Part shown: one piece after another, positions 35,035 to 41,315 of the stretch
How positions within the stretch are numbered: the first letter of the stretch is position 1
Layout of the letters: the number at the start of each line of letters is the position of its first letter
From: CAZOKZ01 sp964580585
Lineage (GTDB): Bacteria > Sumerlaeota > Sumerlaeia > SLMS01 > JAHLLQ01
Length of the DNA stretch: 64,000 nt
Assembly: GCA_964580585.1 (NCBI GenBank)
Contig: CAZOKZ010000010.1
Span: 1-64,000, forward strand
Direction: 5' to 3'
The notes under the pieces: generated by a model
What the model was told of the DNA's origin: nothing
The model's input: the letters and a program-made list of their open reading frames with translations, nothing else
The model's database searches: none
Program-made: the position numbers and the translations under genes

Positions 35035-35844
35035 TTAGTTGTTCACCCGAAACCAAAGCGCTCGCGAGGGCTCTCCCCCGTGGTGTTCCGCCAGCCAGCC
35101 GCCCGCGTAGAGCACTTCGACGCGCGCATTGCCGGTCAGGAACATCTGCAACAACGCCTGCTCTCCGAAGCCACGCGCCAGTTCCTCGCGCGAATAATGG
35201 CGCGGCAGGCGAACGCCCTGGATTCCCACGATCACGCCTGAATTCAGACGCGGCAAAACGCGCTGGTAGAGATATTCAACGTCGCCGCCGGGAAAAAACA
35301 CGTGCGAGGTTTCAAGGACGAGCATCTCGCCGTCGCGCAGCATCTCGAAATCCGAGAGCGGAATTTCCTGCACCGGCTGGTCGAGGTGCGCGTCGGTCAC
35401 TTCGGTCACGTCCATGCCCGGATTCGAATCGATGGCGATCACTTCACATGGTAAATTCTGGTGACCGACTGCTGCGCGAATAACATAGGTACTGGCACCA
35501 CAGCCAACCTGCATCAGGCGCGTGGGCTGGTGGGCGCTGATCATGGAAAAGAGCACCGCCGCGTCGCGTTGCCAGCCGCTGGTCCATTCTGCAGGCAGCG
35601 CCGCGATGGGTTCGTGCCATTCGGGCAGCGTTTCGTTCAGGAACGCCAACTGCACGGACTCGTTCCAGTCGATGCCTTCGCACCCAAGCAGACCGCTGGG
35701 CTCGAATGACCCATGCGCGCGAAAATGCGCGGCTTGACGATCCCATTCGGGACCGGAAACCGGGCAGCTATCGTTAGCTGGAGACGCTTCCGCCACTGGC
35801 GCGGGAGGTTCAGGGGTACCTAAGAGTTTCTTGAAAAACGACAC
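35035..35844 (-). CDS. Class I SAM-dependent methyltransferase-like protein
   Basis: 269 residues from GTG 35844. After a Pro/Ala-rich head, the Rossmann-type motif I appears as LMQVGCGASTYVIRAA (about 110), then VIAIDSNPGMD as motif II and EMLVLETSHVFFPGGDVEYLYQRVLPRLNSGVIVGI as the later strands, as in the Methyltransf_24 family. Typical acidic-loop residues are present, so SAM binding is plausible; the substrate is unknown. An imperfect 190-bp inverted repeat lies upstream of its start. Confidence 0.78.
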   Translation of the reverse strand: MSFFKKLLGTPEPPAPVAEASPANDSCPVSGPEWDRQAAHFRAHGSFEPSGLLGCEGIDWNESVQLAFLNETLPEWHEPIAALPAEWTSGWQRDAAVLFSMISAHQPTRLMQVGCGASTYVIRAAVGHQNLPCEVIAIDSNPGMDVTEVTDAHLDQPVQEIPLSDFEMLRDGEMLVLETSHVFFPGGDVEYLYQRVLPRLNSGVIVGIQGVRLPRHYSREELARGFGEQALLQMFLTGNARVEVLYAGGWLAEHHGGEPSRALWFRVNN

Positions 35845-35876
35845 GGGTAGCGAGGACTCCTGGAGGGATCAAAAAC

Positions 35877-36066
35877 AACCACGGAGGCACAGAGACACGG
35901 AGAAAACACGGAAAAATAAACGCAAAGTCGCGAAGACGCAGGGAAAATAGAAATATCAACAAAGCTTATGTTATGTTGCCATTAACAATCTTTGCGACTT
36001 GGCGTCCTTGCGCCCTTGCGTTAAAAAATCTCCGTGGATTCTCCGTGTCTCTGTGTCTCCGTGGTT
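35877..36066. repeat. Long imperfect inverted repeat (families A and B)
   Basis: The left arm 35877-35943 (CCACGGAGGCACAGAGACAC, then GCAAAGTCGCGAAGACGC) matches the reverse complement of the right arm, about 35988-36066 (TCTCCGTGTCTCTGTGTCTC), over roughly 65 positions with few mismatches. The arms are separated by about 45 AT-rich bases. A transcript could form a very long hairpin. Pieces of the same repeat recur at 52989-53060 and 53611-53650. Confidence 0.9.
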
Positions 36067-36077
36067 TGCTTGTACTT

Positions 36078-37259
36078 TCAGCCGTTCAGCGCCATTTTCG
36101 CCAAAATCGCGGTGCCGCGGAACAGCGCGTCTTCGTCGAGATGAAACTTCGGGTGGTGCAACATGTAGCGGTCTTCGTCCGCCGGGTGCGCGACGCCCAG
36201 GAATGCGAAACACCCCGGCACGACGTGTGTGTAAAACGCGAAATCCTCGCTGCCCATCATGGGTTTGCCATCGGCAATGCCGTCGGGGAAAAACTCGCGC
36301 GCAGCCTCGCGCATGCGGTGCAACGCCGTCGGATGATTGTGCAATGGCGGGTACCCCTGGATAATGGTCGTTTCTGCCATGCAGCCAAAGCCTTCGGCCA
36401 CATTGTGGGCAATGTTGCTGACCAATCCGCCAAAGTGATCGTGTAAATCCACGTGAAAGCTCCGGTAGGTACCTTTCAGTATCACTTCCGGGGGAGTCAC
36501 GTTGCAGGCTTCACCGCCATGAATGCTGGTCACGCTGACAACGGTCGGATCGAAGGGATCGACGGTGCGGGAAACGATTTGCTGGAGCGCCATGATCACG
36601 TTGGCCGCCGCCAGCACGGGGTCATGGTTTTCGTGCGGAAACGCGGCGTGGCCGCCCTTGCCAATGATCGAGATCGTAAACTCGTCCACGCCGGCCATTG
36701 CCGGACCTTCGATGAAATGAATCGTGCCGGTATCGTGGCGCGGATCGACGTGCAATCCATAGATGGCATCAACGCCTTCGAGCATGCCCGATTCGATGAA
36801 ATCGCGCGCGCCGCCGGGGGCCTTTTCTTCGCCGCCCTGGAAAAACAACCGCACGGTGCACGGCAAATCCGCCTCGCGTTCCTTCAGTAGCCGCGCCGCG
36901 CCCAGCAACATCGCCGTATGCGCGTCGTGCCCGCACATGTGCGATACGCCCGGAGCCGTTGAACGAAAATCGCACGGGTGTTGTTCTTCGATCGGCAACG
37001 CGTCCATGTCCGCACGCAACGCAATGCACCGGTTGAGGTCGCGTCCGAGCAATTCGGCGCACAGGCTGAAATTGCCGTTCAGACGCGCGTGGATCGTGGT
37101 GAACCCGAGCGAACGCAACTCCTGCTCGACATAGGCCGAGGTTTGTTCTTCGCAAAAGCTGAGTTCCGGGTTTTGATGCAAGTGGCGGCGACGCGCGATG
37201 ATCCAATCCTGGATAGCTTGGGCCGAGCCGAGAAGCGATGCGGTAACTGGGGCGGACAT
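36078..37259 (-). CDS. M20-family amidohydrolase (N-acyl-amino acid/hippurate hydrolase type)
   Basis: 393 residues from ATG 37259, preceded by CAGGA. It is a zinc/manganese-dependent hydrolase of N-acylated amino acids, subfamily M20D. Metal-site motifs: CGHDAHTAMLLGAA, FFQGGEEKAPGGARDFIESG (catalytic Glu), GLHVDPRHDTG, and the C-terminal GSEDFAFY. It has no signal peptide and is cytosolic. The dimerisation (lid) domain sits in the middle (ISIIGKGGHAAFPHENHDPVLAA). Substrate cannot be told from sequence. Downstream of the short pyrophosphatase homologue in the same direction. Confidence 0.94.
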   Translation of the reverse strand: MSAPVTASLLGSAQAIQDWIIARRRHLHQNPELSFCEEQTSAYVEQELRSLGFTTIHARLNGNFSLCAELLGRDLNRCIALRADMDALPIEEQHPCDFRSTAPGVSHMCGHDAHTAMLLGAARLLKEREADLPCTVRLFFQGGEEKAPGGARDFIESGMLEGVDAIYGLHVDPRHDTGTIHFIEGPAMAGVDEFTISIIGKGGHAAFPHENHDPVLAAANVIMALQQIVSRTVDPFDPTVVSVTSIHGGEACNVTPPEVILKGTYRSFHVDLHDHFGGLVSNIAHNVAEGFGCMAETTIIQGYPPLHNHPTALHRMREAAREFFPDGIADGKPMMGSEDFAFYTHVVPGCFAFLGVAHPADEDRYMLHHPKFHLDEDALFRGTAILAKMALNG

Positions 37260-37351
37260 GTTGAGTGATTCCTGGGCGAAAAATCCTGACGGGATTTTCC
37301 TAACGTGCATCCCCCGTGCCCGAAAAGGGAAATCCGCTCAAAAAAGACATT

Positions 37352-37705
37352 TCAAGGGCTCGGCAGGCTGCGCAGAATCATCGAGTCGAAAAACTGTTCC
37401 TGGAAATGGACGAGTTCGGCGATTTCGCGGTCGGTAAAGCTGACGTCCGGCGGCACAAGCACCAGCTTGTCTTCCAGATCGTTGCGTCGCCAGACGACGG
37501 CGATGCAAATGCCCTCGAAACGTCTGAGTGGCTTATGAACGCCCAGCACATAACCGTCGATTTCCTCGGCGTCGGGAGCCTGTGTGTGCGGGACATAACC
37601 GTAATTTACAGGGTAGGTGAACCCATGAATCGGATGGCTCGATCCCAACGGGCGATCGATTTCCAATTGAACGGTTTGCCCCACGTATTTGAGAAGTTCG
37701 CTCAT
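37352..37705 (-). CDS. Short inorganic pyrophosphatase homologue
   Basis: 117 residues from ATG 37705, with GGAAGGA six bases upstream. It matches the core of family I pyrophosphatase (IDRPLGSSHPIHGFTYPVNYGYVP, EEIDGYVLGV, DLEDKLVLVP, FQEQFFDS). It is about 60 residues shorter than the usual 175. The PPase signature D-x-D-P-x-D reads DAEEID, so the second catalytic-site Asp is Glu and the Pro is missing. Similar short proteins occur in Firmicutes and are annotated as inorganic pyrophosphatase without strong support. It may have lost or changed activity. Confidence 0.82.
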   Translation of the reverse strand: MSELLKYVGQTVQLEIDRPLGSSHPIHGFTYPVNYGYVPHTQAPDAEEIDGYVLGVHKPLRRFEGICIAVVWRRNDLEDKLVLVPPDVSFTDREIAELVHFQEQFFDSMILRSLPSP

Positions 37706-37725
37706 GGTTTTCCTTCCCAGAAAGG

Positions 37726-38478
37726 CTAATAAGTGCATTCTACCGTTTGGTTCTTTGCGTCGTATTCAAAGACATAATCAGTGCGATGGTATGCATCGCG
37801 ATAGACCGCTCTGCCTTTATCGTCGTGTTCCAATGTTTGCACAAACCCATCCCAAACAGGCGCGTCGAGGTGAAACGTCACCTTTCCTTTATTAGAATCA
37901 ATATTATATTCCAACTCGATGTTGCGAGTAGAATCGGGTAGATTGCCGGGAATCCAACCGCGATTGATCATCTCGTCGGCCCTAGCTTCAGCGATTGTAT
38001 TATAACTAAAATAATACTCCTCGCCAAATATGAGTACCATGATGGTAGAAACGATAAACCATCCAAGGATTCCCAAGCAGATGATTGCCGGTGCAAGTAA
38101 CATCAAAAATAAGAAAATCCCGCCCTTCCGTCGTGGACGACTTTTAGACGTGACAATTGGTGGGCTCTGAAAGACCTCACCGTTTTCGTCGTACAACTCA
38201 CCGTCGTCGCCTTGGACAACGGCGTTCAGCACCGTCGCCACCGCGAACATTTTTTTCAACACAACCGGGGAAGGGTTCTTGGTATAAATATCCCCTTCAT
38301 GGAACCAAAAAGGCGTTTGATCTTTGTCGTTCCATTTTGCGTCATGCAAATTTCCGTCCTTATCCCACGACAACTCTGGGTCGGCATCGACGCAATCGCC
38401 CCACTCGTCCTCACTGATGCAAGGACCTTCGGTGTCTGCCCAATCCTGCTTGCGTGTAATATGAACGTCGTAACCCAT
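37726..38478 (-). CDS. Uncharacterised protein with MGYDVHITR start and two membrane helices
   Basis: 250 residues. The N-terminus MGYDVHITRKQDW belongs to a recurrent family of small hypothetical proteins whose role is unknown to me. An acidic soluble head (1-110) is followed by a basic stretch (SKSRPRRKGG) and a hydrophobic region (about 122-153) that can hold one or two helices. The C-terminal domain (about 160-250) is beta-rich. The base use looks more AT-rich than in the neighbours, which hints at a different history. No ribosome-binding site is evident. Confidence 0.7.
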   Translation of the reverse strand: MGYDVHITRKQDWADTEGPCISEDEWGDCVDADPELSWDKDGNLHDAKWNDKDQTPFWFHEGDIYTKNPSPVVLKKMFAVATVLNAVVQGDDGELYDENGEVFQSPPIVTSKSRPRRKGGIFLFLMLLAPAIICLGILGWFIVSTIMVLIFGEEYYFSYNTIAEARADEMINRGWIPGNLPDSTRNIELEYNIDSNKGKVTFHLDAPVWDGFVQTLEHDDKGRAVYRDAYHRTDYVFEYDAKNQTVECTY

Positions 38479-38527
38479 GGCGCGCAGAATTCGGCGGCGT
38501 CGCGCACCCGGTCAACGGGTTTCGGGA

Positions 38528-38603
38528 ATATTTGAAGACGGGATAAGAGGGATTTACAGGATAAAAATCGATCCACCATCCCGTTCATCCCTCTTATCCT
38601 GTC
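38528..38603. repeat. Facing pair of 'GGATAAGAGGGAT' repeats (family C)
   Basis: The left arm (GGGATAAGAGGGATTTACAG, from about 38541) faces its near-complement (CATCCCTCTTATCCTGTCC, ending at 38603). It lies just before the terminator of the DUF1015 gene. Confidence 0.8.
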
Positions 38604-38605
38604 CA

Positions 38606-38634
38606 CAAAAAAACCGGGGATTTTCTCCCCGGTT
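38606..38634 (-). terminator. Intrinsic terminator after the DUF1015 gene
   Basis: A 9-bp stem AACCGGGGA/TCCCCGGTT (38612-38620 with 38626-38634), a 5-base loop, then seven T residues on the minus strand. It lies 30 bases after the stop. Confidence 0.93.
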
Positions 38635-38664
38635 CGTTGATCGTTTGCGTTGTTGGGCGATGCC

Positions 38665-40029
38665 TTATCCGAACCCGACGTTCAGGTCGCGGATTACCAG
38701 GCCGCTCGGGATTTTCGGGAAGAAGTTGATCGAGTTGTGCGGCAGCAATTCGCCGTTTTCCGCCACTTTGAGCACGTCTTCTTTCGACATGGGATTCAGG
38801 AAAAAACCCACGCAGGCTTTGCGACGTTGCAGCAGGCTGAGGCCTTCGGTGATGTCTTTGCGATAGAACACGTCGTCTTCGTCGAGTTCCACCTCGGGGT
38901 TGCCGATCCAGCCGCGAGCAATGATGAAGTGGTGCAGCATGACGACATCCATGGATTTCAGCTCGTCCGACATCGTTTCTTCTTCGATCATTTCGTTGAT
39001 GTCGGCGTCTTTTTTCAGCGTCAACTGCCACGCGCGCCCGTTGGGCAACACCATGACAAAACGCGAACGGCTGCCCCGGGCGGGCTTCAGTTTTTCACGC
39101 ACCGTGCCGGAGGCTTTTTCGAGTTCTTTCATGTTCAGCTTGAACTCGGAGAGTGTGAAAAACTCTTCGAGGTCTTCGAGTACTTCGTCGAGTTCGATAT
39201 CAAGACCGAGCTCGCGCGCCAACATGCGATGAATGGGTTCGGTGAAAAGCGTTTCGTCTTCGGCGCGTTGCAGGAACATCAGCGTAAAGTCGAACGGCTG
39301 GCGTCCGTCGCGGCGGCCCGTCATTTCACGCATTTCGTCGCGATATTTAAGCGCTGTTTCGTAACGATGGTGCCCGTGCGCAATAAAGAGGCGTTTGGGT
39401 TTCATGGCTTCGTGCACGCGCAGGATCGGATCTTTTTTGTGAACCAGCCACAGGCGATGGCGAATGCCGTTCTGGCAGACGAAATCCTCGGCGGGAGAAT
39501 TTTTTGCCTTCGCTTCGTTCAGGACTTCGGTAATGACGTTTTCTTCGTCCTGATAAAGGATGTACAGGGGGCTATCGTTGATCTGGGTATTGCGGAGAAG
39601 CTTCAGTCGGTCAAGCTTGGCGGATTCAAACGTCATTTCGAATGCACGCGTTTTACCGCTGCGGAAATCCTGAAGTTTGACGAGGGCGAAAAAACCAAGG
39701 CGCGTGACGGGCTCGTCCTGGTCTTCGACTTTGAATTCCTGTTCATAGATATAGAAGCATTTTCGTTGCTCGTCGCTGAGAACGCCGCGCGATTTCCAAT
39801 CGCGGTAACATTCGGCGGCGCGAGTGTAACGGTTGTTGATTTCATCGTCGCTGGCAGCTTCGTGGCCAAGAATCAACCGCACGATGTTGCTTGGATTGCG
39901 TTCGTGCAGTTCCTTCTGGAGCGTCGGGGTGATCTCATCATAGGGGGGAGCGATCACTTCGGAGAGATTATTCTGCTCCCCTTCTTGTGTCGTGTATCGG
40001 GTACCTGCAAAGGGCCAGACTTCTGCCAT
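38665..40029 (-). CDS. DUF1015-family protein
   Basis: 454 residues, the usual length. Family hallmarks: APPYDEITPTLQKELHERNPSNIVRL at the N-terminus, RCFYIYEQEF-like KCFYIYEQEF, and FIAHGHHRYETALKYRDEM near the middle. Found widely in bacteria, often near serine/phosphoglycerate metabolism genes; no experimentally settled function that I know of. The HGHHRYE motif suggests a metal or phosphate site. Alone between repeat elements and the TacAT locus. Confidence 0.93.
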   Translation of the reverse strand: MAEVWPFAGTRYTTQEGEQNNLSEVIAPPYDEITPTLQKELHERNPSNIVRLILGHEAASDDEINNRYTRAAECYRDWKSRGVLSDEQRKCFYIYEQEFKVEDQDEPVTRLGFFALVKLQDFRSGKTRAFEMTFESAKLDRLKLLRNTQINDSPLYILYQDEENVITEVLNEAKAKNSPAEDFVCQNGIRHRLWLVHKKDPILRVHEAMKPKRLFIAHGHHRYETALKYRDEMREMTGRRDGRQPFDFTLMFLQRAEDETLFTEPIHRMLARELGLDIELDEVLEDLEEFFTLSEFKLNMKELEKASGTVREKLKPARGSRSRFVMVLPNGRAWQLTLKKDADINEMIEEETMSDELKSMDVVMLHHFIIARGWIGNPEVELDEDDVFYRKDITEGLSLLQRRKACVGFFLNPMSKEDVLKVAENGELLPHNSINFFPKIPSGLVIRDLNVGFG

Positions 40030-40343
40030 GGATATTTACCCAGTCCTTTCCGCGCCGAGATGATCTGCCGAGCCGGTTATGCTCTTGAGGCGGCGGGCAG
40101 GGTGCAAGAGCCTCGTGCAGGCTGTCAATCCCTGATCCGGGGAAAAACGTCATACAGGTTTCAAATTGAATAAAACCAACATTTCACACAAAAAAATCGC
40201 TCCGTGACTTACCCTAAAATATTAGAGAACGAGGCAAGTGGAAAAAAGCAAGTTTGAAATGTGGGAAAGTAATATGCCCAATGACACCCGTTCCAATTCA
40301 ATCCCACTTGGGTACAGTAAAAATGTTTTTCTTCAGCAGGCGG
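40030..40343. other. Gap upstream of tacA (314 bp before the promoter)
   Basis: AT-rich toward the toxin-antitoxin locus. No gene, hairpin-T terminator or repeat is seen; the only clear signals are the promoter and palindrome starting at 40344. Confidence 0.6.
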
Positions 40344-40372
40344 TTGACATGCCCGACATATGTCGGTACCAT
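40344..40372 (+). promoter_or_regulatory. Promoter with palindromic operator in the spacer (tacA)
   Basis: A -35 box TTGACA (40344-40349), a spacer of exactly 17 bases and a -10-like TACCAT (40367-40372). The spacer holds a perfect 14-bp palindrome CCGACATATGTCGG (40353-40366). The ATG inside the palindrome cannot be a start, since it lies between the promoter boxes. Such an operator fits auto-repression by the ribbon-helix-helix antitoxin just downstream. Confidence 0.78.
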
Positions 40373-40398
40373 CAATTATCAAGATTGGAGAAAGCAAC

Positions 40399-40683
40399 AT
40401 GGCAACACTAACACGCGACAAGCGCATTGAGACCCGGGTAACGACGATTCAAAAGGATCTGATTGAACGTGCCGCTGCGCTGAGAGGCAAAACCGTGGCC
40501 GATTTTGTATCCACGGTCCTGCAAGCTGCCGCTGAGAAAGTCATTCAAGACCATGAAGTGATGTCCTTGTCCGGAAAAGACCGCGAGGCTTTCATCGAAG
40601 CATTGTTGAATCCTCCTGCCCCTAATGCCGCTCTGAAGGGAGCGATGAAAGCACATAATGAATTGATTAGAGAATCTCGATGA
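40399..40683 (+). CDS. tacA: TacA-type (DUF1778) antitoxin
   Basis: 94 residues from ATG 40399, with GGAGAAAG upstream. An N-terminal ribbon-helix-helix DNA-binding domain (KRIETRVTTIQKDLIERAAALRGKTVADFVSTVLQAAA) is followed by a toxin-binding tail (SGKDREAFIEALLNPPAPNAAL). It neutralises a GNAT acetyltransferase toxin and represses its own promoter. The stop overlaps the toxin start by ATGA, so the pair is translationally coupled. A palindromic operator lies in the promoter spacer. Confidence 0.95.
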   Translation: MATLTRDKRIETRVTTIQKDLIERAAALRGKTVADFVSTVLQAAAEKVIQDHEVMSLSGKDREAFIEALLNPPAPNAALKGAMKAHNELIRESR

Positions 40684-41207
40684 CCGCTTCCGCTCCCAAG
40701 GGGTTTGTGATTGAAGCCTTAAATAAACAGCACAACCGGGGGGACTTTTCCTGTGGCGTAGATGTTCTGGATAATTATCTGAAAAAAAATTCCCGTCAGG
40801 ATCGCAGGAAAAATTTGGCAGCGACTTTCGTCCTCGTAGATGAGACACAAAATAATGCGGTTGCCGGATATTACACTCTATCTGCTTTTGCTTTCGATCA
40901 GCAAGAACTGCCGTCAAAAGTCAGCCAGAAGCTTCCACATTACCGTCTTATTTCAGCCACGTTGTTGGGCCGACTTGCCGTCGCTCAAAAATACCAGGGG
41001 AAAAACCTTGGAAAAGCACTTTTGTTCGATGCCTTGAAGCGAAGTTACCGACAAAGCCAACAGATTGCTTCCTATGCCGTTGTTGTGGACGCAAAAGACG
41101 AAGCAGCCGTTCAATTTTACAAACGACACGGTTTCCTGTTATTCGAGGAAAGACCCAACCGCCTCTATCTCGCCATGGGAACCATCGCTCAATTAATTCC
41201 AATTTAG
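40680..41207 (+). CDS. tacT: TacT-type GNAT acetyltransferase toxin
   Basis: 175 residues. Family toxins acetylate the amino group of aminoacyl-tRNA and stop translation. The N-terminal FSCGVDVLDNYLKKNSRQDRRKNLAATFVLVD and the core LLGRLAVAQKYQGKNLGKALLFDAL are typical. In the acetyl-CoA pyrophosphate loop the usual R-Y-Q-G-R-G is K-Y-Q-G-K-N, so a conserved Gly is replaced by Asn. The C-terminal FYKRHGF contains the likely catalytic Tyr. Follows tacA with a 4-base overlap. The locus may be active; the loop substitution leaves doubt. Confidence 0.95.
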   Translation: MTASAPKGFVIEALNKQHNRGDFSCGVDVLDNYLKKNSRQDRRKNLAATFVLVDETQNNAVAGYYTLSAFAFDQQELPSKVSQKLPHYRLISATLLGRLAVAQKYQGKNLGKALLFDALKRSYRQSQQIASYAVVVDAKDEAAVQFYKRHGFLLFEERPNRLYLAMGTIAQLIPI

Positions 41208-41315
41208 GAGTTCTCAACAGAACTCCCTGACCGGCGCGATTCTTGTATTGCCGTCCGGTGCCGTAGCGGTTAGCCCGTTCGCGTCGGCCATTCCGCCCTT
41301 TCGAGCCTCCGTTTC

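Noticed and set aside
38650..40173. 507-codon open frame antisense to the DUF1015 gene
   Set aside because: Overlaps a conserved family gene over its whole length and shows no family resemblance itself.
40360..40398. Upstream in-frame start codons for the TacA antitoxin
   Set aside because: Position 40360 lies between the -35 and -10 boxes and inside the palindrome; ATG 40399 has a proper ribosome-binding site.
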